Below are positions 1 through 11,062 of a stretch of 64,000 bases of DNA, piece after piece (position 1 is the first letter of the stretch; each line of letters starts with the position of its first letter). The notes under the pieces were generated by a model. It saw nothing but the letters and a program-made list of their open reading frames with translations, was not told the DNA's origin and made no database searches. Both the position numbers and the translations under genes were made by a program. The DNA is from Chlorella sorokiniana (Eukaryota; Chlorophyta; Trebouxiophyceae; Chlorellales; Chlorellaceae), in the NCBI GenBank assembly GCA_025917655.1, contig CP084608.1, positions 1,798,001 to 1,862,000 of the forward strand, read 5' to 3'.

Positions 1-1916
1 CAGGCGCTGCTTGAGGGCGGCATGAGCCTCCTTCTGCAGCTTCTGCAGGCGGGCCATGCCGGCCGCGCCGCTGGCGGGCTGCTCCAGCCACTCCAGCTCA
101 GACTCAGACTCGGCGGGCTGCCCAGCGGCGCATGCCGCCCTCCGCACGCCCTTGCGCCGCTGAGGCTGACGCTGGCGCTGCTGCTCGGCGACAAGCTGCT
201 GCGCTGCCGGCTCCCCAGAGGCCGCCTGCAGCTCACTCTGCGCCTTCAGTGCTGCACGGTCAGGAGAAGGGGGGCAAGAAAGAAATGTGGGCAGGGACAT
301 CTTGCCCAATGCAACCATAGGCTGCCTAATGACGAAGGCCCCCACAACCAGTTGCACGGCCGGCCGCCGGCCGCACCTTGCGCATACTCTGCGTCGGAAG
401 CCAGCAACTTCACCACCGCCGGCTCCCTGTGTCCAGCTGCCCTGCCAGCCGCCAAGCGCACGCACCCCCAGGTCTGACCGCCAGGGCTGCCGGAAAGAGG
501 GCGCGAGCGGAGTGCGTCAGTTCTGAGCGCCTGGCAGGACAGGCGTGTTGCGGCCGGCGGCGAGCAGACTCACCTGTCGGCAAGCCGGGCAAACGCCGCA
601 CGTCTTTGCGGAGGGCACCAGAGGGGGTCGGAGGCGCGGTGCCAGGACACAAGTGCCGCCGCCTCCCTCAGGGGCATGCCGTCCTGCAGCAGATGAGGCC
701 GCAGAAAATGCCTCCGACTTGGCCAAGACAGCGCCACCAGCGGCCCCTTGAGCTGCGTCCAGCCAAGGTGCAAAGAGCTAACAGAACAGACAGACCCAAT
801 TGCGAGGCTGTGTGCAGGCAATCGCAGCAGCCCCTACCGTCTCCCTCCTCAAGTTTGCACGCGCCAAGGCTTGCAGCTTGTGCCGCTCTTCCGCTGCGGT
901 GCGGCTTCGCGCCTCAGCCTCCTCCTCCCCCTCCTCCATGTCTTCCTCATCTTCCTCGTCTTGGGCCTTCCTGCATTAACAACTCCCGGCAAGAGGGCTG
1001 GCAAGCCGACATGCAGCCATGAGCAAGCAGCTGACACACAGCGGAGAGGAGCTCGGCCAAGCAGCAGCCTGAAGGCGCACCTCAGCTGCAGGAGGAAAGC
1101 ATTCAGGTCTGGTCCGTAGCGCTGACGCTCCCGCTGCTTCTGGTATGTTTCCAGCGGGAAGTTCAGCCCCAGGGCGGCGGCAGCCTGCGGCAGGAGCCAG
1201 CAGGGTACCGCAGGCCGTGTGAGGGAGAGGGCGCTGCATGAGCCCCAGAGGCCGCTGCCCCTGATGCGAGTCTCTGGCAGCATTCCTGGAAAACAACAAC
1301 AACGACGCAGCGAGCATGCAGGTCGGCGAGAAGCCGCCGTCACCTTGCGGCCGTGCATGGCGATGAGGGCGCGGTCGTAGACGCGGGCCGCCAGGCTGGC
1401 AGAGCGATACGTCCCCACCTCCAGCATGCTGCGGTCCGGCAGCTTCACACGCACTCGGAAGCCCACTTTGATGCGGCCCTTCATCTTGGTCTGCCGCACG
1501 CCGCGCCAATGCTGCAAGCAGGGATGGGGTGTCCTGAGAAGAACGGCAGGGCTGGGCTGGGCCATGCTGAGGAGCAAGCTGATGGGCTAGCATTCCTCCT
1601 CTCTGCCCACCTTCGTAGTGGCGCCACCCTCAGACACGCCAGCCGAGGTGCCTGCATGCTCCCCTTCCGTCTGTCTGTCGTCCCATTCTGATGCACTGCT
1701 GTCGACGTCGGACTGGGCACGGCCAGAGGCTGCCGCCGCTGCCGCTGTTACTGCTGGAGAGCGGCGGCGGCTGCTAGGCCGGGCAGATGCATGTTCTGGG
1801 GTCTCTCCATCCTGTCCACGGCTGACAGGGGCGTTGAGGGCCTTGCGCTTCTTCGTGGCCGAAGCGAGAGGCGGAGCCTCGTCTGCTTCAGGGCTTTGCT
1901 TCTTGCGCTTCGGCAT
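1..1916 (-). CDS. AP2/ERF-domain protein, 3' end beyond the window
   Basis: A probable nuclear DNA-binding protein. The start at 1916 gives a basic, nuclear-localisation-like N-terminus (MPKRKK) and a Ser/Ala-rich acidic stretch. Exons I can phase are 1611-1916, 1344-1511, 1081-1184 and 838-970. The AP2 fold spans exons 2 and 3: HWRGVRQ, then the strand ending EVGTYRSASLAARVYDRA, then the helix and the closing LGLNFPLETY after the intron. It is followed by a very acidic coiled-coil-like segment (EDEEDMEEGEEEAEA). Further minus-strand coding pieces lie at about 570-690 (with a CGVCPAC cysteine cluster), 372-460 and 1-250 (basic and Gln-rich), but their joins are not resolved. AP2 domains bind GC-rich DNA in plants. 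The strand-2 region (KVGFRVRVKLPDRS) departs from the usual ERF pattern, so the target site cannot be predicted. Confidence 0.7.
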
Positions 1917-3020
1917 TATTGCTGGTGATGTTCAGAGAACTGGTGAGGTTTGCCGCTACCCATCTCGGGAAAACGAGACGCAGGCTCCCGGGGAGCACAC
2001 AAACGGCAGCAAGGACAGCAGACTATTGCAATACGCAAGCCAGAAAGATTAGTAGGCTGCCGTTGCCCGGGCGCACGAGTGCTGGAGAAATGCTGCACTG
2101 CTGACGGGTGCTGACGTTCCAACTGCAGCGGGAGCCCCAGGCATCAACCTGCCGGTTCTATTGTGCTTTGGATGCCCAGCACATTGGCAACATGTCATCT
2201 AGCAGGCAAACGATATTAAGGTTGTCATCTGCTCTACATCACTTTCAAGTTCATACAACTCACAGAAATGCAACAGTCGGTGGTTGGGCTGCTGCTATGC
2301 ACATGTGGGGGTTGGCAATCACAAGAATCAAGTGCAACACAGCTACCAATTTTTTTCTTGGCTACAAAGGATCGAGCTCCTGCAGAAACATTGTTGCTGC
2401 AGCAATTGACAGCGCTGGACAGGCCCTGCACCTCTCTGCACCCGGCAGACCCACGCCGCCCAGGGCCGCCTGCACTGAGCTGGAGCTCAACCCAGCTCGC
2501 TTGGGTGCTGTGGATTGCCCTGCAGGACCCAGGGGCTCTGGTGATCATGCTCCTGCCCATGAAATATCGGACATGGCCATGATGGGCATGGCAGGCCCGC
2601 CGCCTGGCCGGCATTGGCGCGCTGGAGGGCAACTGGATGACGGCAGCAGGAATTGATCAGGATAGCCTCTCGCATTTTACCGAATCTTACAAAAGTCACA
2701 GCCGCTATCACGCTAAAACAAGGAAACCCAACCTGCATGTTGCCCGCCTGGGCGGCAGGGGAGGACTCACCGCGCATCATCGACCTTCGGTCGCATTGAT
2801 ATACTTGAATCGGCACTGCAAACTGCAGCACAGAGTGCTGGGAGCTGTCGCGGCATGGCAACCCGGCGTTGGCTTGCAGCGGCTGTGTTGAGGCAAGAAC
2901 GCATGTGCATTCAATCCGAAACATGCCACTCATAGTAAAACATCGCTAATTTTCATCGATCCCGCTCGCCTGCGCAGAGCGGCGGCAGCAGCAGCCGGCC
3001 CGCCGCCAGGGCCGACCCCA
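1917..3020. other. Intergenic region between divergent genes
   Basis: About 1.1 kb between the start of the AP2-domain gene and the start of the release-factor gene. Open frames here are short, lack domain signatures and have no consistent splice structure. It must hold both promoters, but I see no TATA box or other element I could name with confidence. Confidence 0.5.
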
Positions 3021-5919
3021 TTGGGCTGCGTTCGAGCATGCAGCCAGCTTTTGCACCCCGTGATCACCACCCTTCCTTCGTTGTCAGGCTGGCAGCCATC
3101 GCCAGGGCTGGGATGCGGCCGCCCGCAGCACGCGGCCTTTAGCCTCCGCATGCCCGCCGCTCGGTATGCGACCCTCTCTGAGCGCGCCGCCATCACCCCT
3201 GCCATCGAGGCCCAGCTGGAGCGGGTGCTGCAGCGCCACGCCGACCTGCTGCAGCAGCTCAGTGGCGATGCCATGTCCAGGTGGGAGGTCTGTTGCCGCC
3301 TGTCACCCGGCGGCCTGCTCTCTAGCCAGCGCACTTGCCGCCTGTTCATGCCCCAATCCGTCGTCTCACTGCTGCTCCTGCCAGGCTGTCCCCCGGCGAC
3401 ATGGCCCGCCTGAACAAGGAGCTGAGCGACCTTGAGCCGGTGGTGGAAGCCACGCAGCAGCTGCATGCCATGCGTGCTGAGGTGAGGAGGGGCACGCAAA
3501 GCCACCAGCCATGCCCCGCCCCTGCACCAGCCCCGCTGGGCGGGCACCGCCAGATCGGCAGGGCCGTGAGGGTGGGACCGCCGCCTGGTGGCGGTGCGCA
3601 GGCGCTGTGCCTGGACTCTCCTGCGTTGAATGCATGTCCCGCCGCCGCCCGCCGCCGCCCGCAGCTTGCCGACCTGCAGGCGCTGGCAGAGGGCGAGGGC
3701 GAGGAGGAGGCGCTGCGGCGGCTGGCCCGCGAGGAGCGTGCGGCGCTGATGGAGCAGGCACGCTGCTGCCGCTGCTGCTGCCTGCTGTGGGCAGTCCACA
3801 CGCACCCGACTGTACCAGGGTGGGGGCAATGCTCGGGTTGTCATGGCCGCCACCCCATTCTTTCGTCCTTCCCTCGCCCAAACCCCTTGTCCGCTCGCAG
3901 CCACACCCACACTTACATTGTTGTATATCGCTGCAGCTCCCGGCCCTGGAGCGCAGTCTGCTGCTGCTGCTGCTGCCGCGGGACGCCAACGACGCGCGGG
4001 CGTGGTGGTGGAGGTGCGGGCGGGCACGGGCGGCGACGAGGCCTGCCTCTTTGCCTGGGAGCTCTTCCGCATGTACGAGCGCTTTGCGGCGGCGCAGGGC
4101 TGGAAGTTCGAGGTGGGTCTCAGTGGAGTGGGATGCATGGCCATGAGGGGGCACAGGAGCCGGGCCACTAGGTGTGGGGTACGTCTTGCCTGATCTGGAA
4201 GCTCAGCCTGTTAGTCAGGCTGGCTTGCTCGCATCTGCACATAACGTCAGCTGCACGTTATCTTTTTAACGTTTGCTGTCTTTTACGAGCTGCAAAGCCG
4301 CCCTGATGCTGCCTCCCGCTGCAGCTCCTGACAGTGCTGACCCCCTAACAACGCATCCACCCACCCACCCGCACACACAACCCTCGCACCCCCGGCTGCC
4401 GCAGGTGGTTGAGGTTGCCAGCGAGCTGGGCGGCTGCAAGCTGGCCAGCGCGGCTATCAGCGGCGCCGGCGTGTATGGACGCCTCAAGTTTGAGAGCGGC
4501 ATCCATCGGGTGCAGCGCGTGCCTGTGACAGAGTCTGGTGCGGCACTTAACTGTCTCTCTGCAAGCTCACATGCTCTTTACTCGGGCGCTCTGTTGCCGA
4601 GCCGCCCAAGGGGCAGCTTCACTTTGCACGCTGACCGTGCTATGCACCATGGGGGGCCGCGGTATGGGGGTATGGGGGCGCAGCCGCAGGCCCAACGGCA
4701 CAAAGTGCGCAAAGTCCGCTGCCACCACTGGCAGGGGCCCTTCCTCCTCTCCCCGCTGCAGGCGGCCGCGTGCACACGAGCGCTGCGTCGGTGGCGGTAC
4801 TGCCGCAGGCGGATGAGCTGGATGTGGCGATACGGGACGAGGACCTGCGCATAGACACGTACCGGTGGGGCTGCAGGCCTGCCGGCTCCACCAATCCACT
4901 TCGGCCTCTGGCTCGCCTGCACCGCACACTCACCGCCTCCTTGCCCGTCCAGCGCCAATCCAGCCAGCGCCTGCAAACAACTTGGTGACACCTGCCTGCC
5001 CTCTGCTGTCTGCTGCGCATCGACAGGATGGTGCCCTACCTTGCTGCTTGCCCCCCCCTTTTCGCCCCTTTCCCCCGCGCAGCGCGGGCGGCGCGGGCGG
5101 CCAGCACGTGAACACCACCAACTCGGCGGTGCGGGTGACCCATCTGCCCAGCGGCCTGGTGGTGGCGATACAGGTGCGGGCCCTGGAGAGGGGCGGGTGG
5201 GGAAGGTGTTTGTGCATTCCTGTGTGATGTGGCGGTTAATGGGGGGCTTCAGTGGGTGCACTTGCGCCGGCATCCAGCGTGAGGGCTGCACGGCAGATCG
5301 AGCCTCTTCAGTGCCCCTCCATGCACATACCCTCGGCTCCCTGGACGTTCCGCAGGACGAACGCTCTCAGCACAAGAACAAGGCCAAGGCGCTGAAGGTG
5401 CTGCGCGCGCGGCTGTTTGAGGCGGAGCAGCGGCGCGCTGCGGCCGCAGCCTCCCGCGAGCGCAAGGAGCAGATTGGCAGCGGCGACCGCTCGGAGCGCA
5501 TCCGCACCTACAACTTCCCGCAGGTGCGGCGTGCTGCGGCTGCGATGCTGCATTTGCGGAGGTGTCGGGCGGGGAAGGAGTCCTTACCGTGGGCCTATCT
5601 ACGCTTCCCCCGCTGTCGGCACCTGGGCTGCGCAGCCTGCTGTGGGCGCTGGCCCAGGCACTGGGATGCGGGCCTGGTCTCCATCCCCTCCTTGCCCGCG
5701 CCTGCCTGCCCACTGCAACCGCTCCGCGGCCGAGCCTGCATGTTGAGCTGGCGCTGGTGGCTGCGCAGGGCCGCGTGACCGACCACCGGGTGGGCGTGAC
5801 GGAGCACGGGCTGGAGGGGTGCTTTCTGGGAGCGCCTGCCCGTCTTCATCGACGCGCTGCAGCTGCACCACCAGAGCCAGCTGCTGGCCAGCCTGGGCGG
5901 CCAGGGGGCGGCGGCGTGA
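3021..5919 (+). CDS. Organellar peptide chain release factor 1 (class I, RF1 type)
   Basis: Ends translation in an organelle by reading UAA/UAG and triggering peptidyl-tRNA hydrolysis. Nine exons: 3021-3280, 3385-3481, 3665-3757, 3937-4112, 4405-4537, 4762-4864, 5083-5173, 5356-5523 and 5769-5919. Hallmarks are RAGTGGDEA, the codon-recognition tripeptide in RVPVTES (a PxT motif, so RF1 and not RF2), the catalytic GGQ in [17 protein letters not shown], and the closing [14 protein letters not shown] and GRVTDHRVG. The start at 3021 would add a Cys/Pro-rich leader that could be a transit peptide. Met at 3150 is the alternative. Intron 3 starts with GC. The frame breaks at 3998-4000, 5816-5819 and 5828-5830; each is a G run one base short of the family sequence. 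Chloroplast versus mitochondrion is undecided. Confidence 0.88.
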
Positions 5920-6163
5920 GGCGGGGCCCAGGGCCGGGGCTGCTGCTGCGGTGCCTCACCGCGCCTCTCATTTTGGCTGCCGTGCCTGCTGTAAGTCGCT
6001 TGGGTCCCTGATCCCAACCTACAACACATCAGCTTGTCGCACCCAGGCAAGCTTCTACACTGAATACACTGAGGATCATGGTTACAGGGGAATGTACAGC
6101 GGCAATGTGCATGGGTAGGCAGCACCAGGCATCCCGGACGGCCTCGCGAGCTGCACGTCGAGG

Positions 6164-9130
6164 TCATGCTGGGCGCTCCCACTGCGTTGCCTGCACGCCA
6201 CATGGGATTCAAGTCCAGGGCAGGGAACAAGTCAGCAGGGGCCTGCGCGGGTGCCGCGCGCATTGCTGTGTGAGGGAGGACGCTTCTGTATGAAGGAGTG
6301 CCCAACAGATGGCCTGGCGGGAGTGCGAAGGCGCCTCACCTGCAGCTTGGAGTGCCCTGCACCAACACCCAAAGGCCCGGCAACGACCCGCATGCACCCC
6401 AGACCGGAACGCTTTCCAGACCATCGGATACAAAGACAACCCAGCACCAGCCTCCGCCACCTTCTGCTTGCTTGGTGTGTGCATGTGCAGGGCCGGGCGC
6501 CTGGCGGTGTCAGGGGGTAGGGCAGGCGCAGGCAAGCTGCCCCGTGCCCTGCAGAGCGGGAACGGATGGAGGCTGCGAGGTGGCGGCGGCGCTCACCGAC
6601 GTGCCAAGGTTGCCGTAGTACACCATGCGATGCTCCCTGTCCCACATTGCCCGCCAGCCCGGCGGCAGCCCCGCAGAGAGCGCATCCAGGTCCGGCATGC
6701 CGTCGGCGGCGGCGCCGCCCCCGCCTGCTGCCTCTTGCGGGGATGCTGCGCGGGTTTCCTGCCGGTCCGGCTGCCGCACGCGCTGCCGCCAATCGCCCTG
6801 CACAGGCTGCGGGAGAAGCCGGGAGGGGGGCGGGAGGGGCTCAAGAGTGGCGACAGCAGAGCATGCGGGGCGACCGTCGCACCCGCAGGCGGCAATCCGC
6901 TCTCCTTGCCCCCGGGGCTCCCCATGCGCCCAGCTCAGCCAGCGCCTCACAGCAAAGTTGGCGTTGGCGTCCGCAGCCCCGTGCGCAGCTGCTGCAGCCG
7001 CCACTCCTCAGCCTCCCGCCGCCGTTGCGCCTCCAGGGCGGCAGCCCGCGCCTCGGGGTCGCCCAGGGCGGCGGCCGCCGCCTCCTCCGCCTCCTCCTCC
7101 TGCGCCGCCTCGTGCGCCACCCGCTGCCACTTGTTGATCAGCGACGCTGTGCCCCTGCCCAGCTTGCCGGCCGCGGCGACGGGAGCAGCCGCGCTGCGAG
7201 CCCTCTTGGCGGCGCCGGCAGCGGGGGCAGCTTCGCCGCCGTCGGCAGCCCTGCGCTTGGGACGAGGCTCCGCCGCTGCAGCGCTGGGGCTGTCGTCAGG
7301 CAGCGGCGGAGCTGGGCTGTCCGCCGGCAGGCTTGGCGGCGGTGCCGAGTGGAACAGCTGGCTGGCGACCTGGTCTTGAACCAATGCCGCCGGCACGGCT
7401 GCTGGTGCAGGCTGCGGCGGGAGCGGCGCAGCTTCAGCTGGCTGCACAGACGGCTGCTGCTGTGGCTCAGGGGCACGCACCTCCCCTTCCTCCTCGCTGC
7501 CACTGCCGCTGCCGCTGCCGCCCAACGAACGCCCCGCTGTTGCGGCTGCCAGGCCCGAGGCTGCCTGCCGGGCGGCACCGTCCTCTTCAGGCAGGGGAGG
7601 CGCGCCGCTGTGAGCAGGCAGCGCATGCAGCTGGGCCTCCAGAGCGGCGAGCGCCCCGTGCATGGTCCCCTGGAAGTCGCTCCACTTCAGCGCCGCCGCA
7701 GCATCCCCGGACTCCACGGCAGCCTGCTGCGTTCGGGCCAGCAAGAGCAGCAGGGCAGACAGGGCCTGCGCCTCCACAGCCAGGCGCACCACCTGCAGGC
7801 TTGGCGGGGGCAGGGGGCTGCGATGAGCGGCAGAGGTGCCGACAGGGCCAGCTGCTGGTGCGCCGCGGCGGCGGAAGGACCTTGGAGATGATGCGTCCGC
7901 GAGTGGCGGGCTGGCGCCACGACCCACCTTGGGCACTTGATCAAGCAGCTCAGCTGCTGCGTCGCTGCACTCTGCTGCGATGCGCTCCGCTGCCTCCAGG
8001 ACATGTGCAGCCGGCCGTGTCAGGAAAGCAGCCAGAGGCCCCGATGCTGCTGGCTGCTCCTGAGGTGCACCCTGCTGCTCATCAAGGCCGACTGCCGAAA
8101 CTCCGCGCTGGTCAGGCTGCGGACTGGCGGCATGCTGCTGCTCGCCTGGCTCGCTGGCGGGTGCCGCCTGCGAGGTGGCGCCAGCTGCAGCGGCACGCCC
8201 TGCAGCCTGTGTGGAGGGGGCAGCTCCGCCCCCCGCGGGCAGCGTCCAGGCCACCTCGTTGCTGTCCCGGTGCCAATAGTACTGCCTGCCGCTGCCGCTG
8301 TCCAGCACCAAGAACCAGCCGCCGCCAGCGCCCTCCACAGGGCCCAGCACCTTCTGCTCAGTTGCACCTCCCCCAGCAGAAGCTGCAGCTCCCCCACCCC
8401 GTGCATCCTGCCCTGCTGTGTGGGCGGTTGCTGCTGGGTCCCCGGCAGTGGGTTGCTGTGCGTCACGCTGCGGATTCTGGGCGTCTGCACTCGCTGCATC
8501 GTCGTCCGCCAGCAGGCCGCTGCTTTCTAGCTCAGACAGGAACGACGCCAGCTCAGCATCCATGCTGCCAGCCTGGCCGTGAGGCTTTGCACCTGCACCG
8601 TCTCCGCTTGTTGCGCGCTCAGGCGTGGGCTGCGAGTCGGGAGCTGTCGGCAGGCGCAAGTGGCCGGCTGCCCTCGGGCAGTCGCCAGCATCGTCGTACC
8701 CGAGCAGGGCCGCAAGCGGATTGGCTTCGCCCGATGCCGTTGGGCTCGCTGAACCTTCAGCTGCCTGCTTCTCATCCGCCACGACAGGGAGGCGCTGCGG
8801 GCGCGTGGCTTTGGTGGTGGCGGCCGGAAGCCGTCGGCGTCAGCAGGCGACGCAGGCGGTGGCGGGCCATCTGCCAGCACGGTCGAAACGCCATGCCGGA
8901 GCGTTTTCACTGCTGCTGCTGCAGCAGCGCGCATCTCTGCAGTGGGGAGAGCAGAGACAGCAGATGGAGCTTCACAAGCGGTGATGTATCGGTCGCTTGT
9001 ATATGCTGGGCGGCTCCCAAACGTCGTTTTCACCTGATGTGTGCGTTCCAGAGGCCCCAGACTCAGCGCCAGTGCTTGTGTCGACAGGATCGTCATCCGG
9101 CAGCAGCAAGCGAGGCCTTCTTGTGCCCAT
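6164..9130 (-). CDS. FNBP4-like protein with two WW domains
   Basis: Probable nuclear proline-motif-binding adaptor, perhaps linked to splicing as for other FNBP4-type proteins; that role is inferred. Five exons: 9034-9130, 7928-8936, 6951-7792, 6597-6797 and a 27-base last exon 6164-6190. Exon 2 carries the FNBP4-like NPLAALLGYDDAGD and the first WW domain (GGGWFLVLDSGSGRQYYW). The C-terminus is the second WW domain, LPPGWRAMWDREHRMVYYG, completed only by the tiny last exon encoding ATQWERPA and stop. Between them lie long Ala/Pro/Gln-rich segments and a basic nuclear-localisation-like stretch (PRPKRRAADGG). Two one-base contractions break the frame at 8787-8789 and 6977-6980. It overlaps no neighbour and converges on the release factor. 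Confidence 0.75.
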
Positions 9131-9581
9131 ATCCGCCGCTTTCAGTGGTTTATAGTTTGCATACTTCCACCTTCCCCTGCGTTTTTTTTACCGTCAAAGA
9201 AGTACAAGGTTCGTGTACTGCTGCATGTCTCTAAGCAACTTGCACTGCCGCATAGCGCGCCTCGAGACCCGGGCATTGTCATCGAAAGTTCGCGACGGAT
9301 CGCTGTGTTCTTGCCAATCGCAACCACGGCAACTTTGGTTGTGGAAACGCGTTCAGGCTGTCGGGTAAGCTGGCAACCTCCCGGATCACTTTGCAAGCCA
9401 TCTTGCATCATCTGATTGCCTGCAGAGCGTGCAGCATGCCGTCTGACTGCACCCACCACGGCGGCTTCTGCCGTGCGATAGCGGCCAGCGAGACATTTCT
9501 CTGAATGTCTGGGTGTAGTTTACATTCTGCAGATTCGTACTGCAAATCAATTCTCACCTTTGGGACCCTTGTGCCTTGAGC
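9131..9581. promoter_or_regulatory. Shared upstream region of a divergent gene pair
   Basis: A 451-base gap separates the start of the WW-domain gene (minus) from the membrane-protein gene (plus), so both promoters must lie here. It is lower in GC than the flanking exons and has T-rich stretches near 9181-9190. No specific element is identified. Confidence 0.45.
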
Positions 9582-10760
9582 ATGGCAACCAACGAGCTGG
9601 CAGCTGGGTGCTTCCAGAGCGCGGACAGCGAGCTGCTGGGGCTGGGCGTGCGCATCGGTACCTACGTGCAAGTGCTCTCTGCGATCATCAACTTGAAACT
9701 GGACGCAGATGACGCGCCAGGAGGGGCCTGGCTGCAGGTAAATCTCTCCCTCCCCCGCTGTCCCCCTTCCCTGCTTCCCTGCATGGTGTCGCGCTGAACT
9801 TGCCATGCCCTACTTGTGCAGTGCTTCACGGCGGTGTCCATCCTCGCCTTTGCCCTCAAGTTCGTGCTGCAAGGCGCCATCTCCAACGGCATGTTCCTGG
9901 CTACCGCCTACATCGGGTGGATGCAGCTGCTCATCCAGCCGGCCGTGCTGCTCCTGCCCGCCGTGCGATGCCTGAAGCTCCTGGTCCTCCTCATCTCTGC
10001 CAGCGTCTTGTTTGCCTTCTCTGTACTGCTGTGGTACTTCATCGATGGCTACGAGCGGTTGGAGGATGCGGCAGCCTGCGGCGCCACCCAAGCCTTCTTC
10101 TTTGCACGGGTGGACGCGTTCGGCTGGTTCCGCTGGCTCAACGTGGCCATTCTAGGGGTGGCTGCCGCCGGCTACCTCGTCCTGCTGACGATGGTGGGCC
10201 CGTCAACGCGCCTCAGCCGGTCGCTGCGCGCAAGCTGCCGTCGGGCGCTGAAGTGGCCGCTGAGCGTGATGAGCGTGCTCCTCACCTTGTGGGCAACACT
10301 GATCGTCGGCTGCGAGCTGACCATCTCGTGGAACGACGTCCCGGGCGTGTATTCCCTCAACAGGTGGGCAGGCTGGAGTTGATCTTCTGGTTGGGAGAAG
10401 GGGTTGGGTTGCAGCTTGGGTTGGTCATGTGGGGTAGGGCGGAGGGTGCTCGTTGTACCACAGGATCTGGGCGTCGATATGGGCCTGATAGTTGCGGCCG
10501 CAGCGTTGTTCCTCCCACCACTGCGCCAAGGCCGCTGTGTCCTGCTGCCCTGCAGCACCGGCCAGATCATCCCCCTGCTGCTGGGCGCGGGCGTAATCAG
10601 CCGGGACATTTACTTTACGTGGGCGCGCTCACGCGCTTGCATGGTCGACATGCAGCAGCAGCAGGAGCAGCAGGAGCAGCAGCGGTGGCGGCAGCGGCTG
10701 TACGGACGCACCGAAGACGAGGGCCTGAATCTGCACGGTGCCAAAACATCAGTTGTCTGA
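9582..10760 (+). CDS. Polytopic membrane protein of unknown function
   Basis: Three exons: 9582-9737, 9822-10363 and 10556-10760. All phases join cleanly, with no frame break. The protein has about seven hydrophobic segments, for example SILAFALKFVLQGA, IQPAVLLLPAV, CLKLLVLLISASVLFAFSVL, LNVAILGVAAAGYLVLL, MSVLLTLWATLIVG and GQIIPLLLGAGV. Two motifs stand out: an N-terminal DSELLGLGVRIGTYVQ and a late NSTGQIIPLLLGAG, created across the last intron. Similar motif pairs occur, as far as I recall, in uncharacterised fungal membrane proteins, but I cannot verify this. The C-terminus is a cytosolic-looking Gln-rich tail (MQQQQEQQEQQ) ending SVV. No catalytic or transport signature is visible, so I assign no function. 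Confidence 0.8.
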
Positions 10761-11062
10761 GCTGACATGGCCTGCAGTGGCTGCGCATGGAGTTCCTCGC
10801 AAATGTTGCTTGCCGGGAGGCATTGGGTTGCCGTCATCTTGCCGACTGATTCATGGTCATGCTACTATGTACACTGGAGGTTTTATCAACCAATCGAGCT
10901 CGCAACAATCGTAATATAAGCACTTGATGGCAACATGGCACAGAGGCAAGCGAGACTGCCGCCATGTGTGCTGGCAGCACGCATGGCGTTGTACAGGCGC
11001 CAGGCACCTGTTTCATGAGTGTATGCTTCACAGTTGCCTTTGCACAGCACAGTTTGTTCACG

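Noticed and set aside
2930-4168. 412-codon open frame on the minus strand
   Set aside because: It lies antisense to release-factor exons with canonical splice sites; no domain is visible in it.
3021-5919. Bacterial contamination, because RF1 is a bacterial-type protein
   Set aside because: The gene has eight introns with conserved phase and splice sites, so it is a nuclear gene for an organellar protein.
7333-9234. 633-codon open frame on the plus strand
   Set aside because: It is antisense to the WW-domain gene; its protein is low-complexity Arg/Pro/Gln-rich with no domain, as expected from GC-rich coding sequence read backwards.
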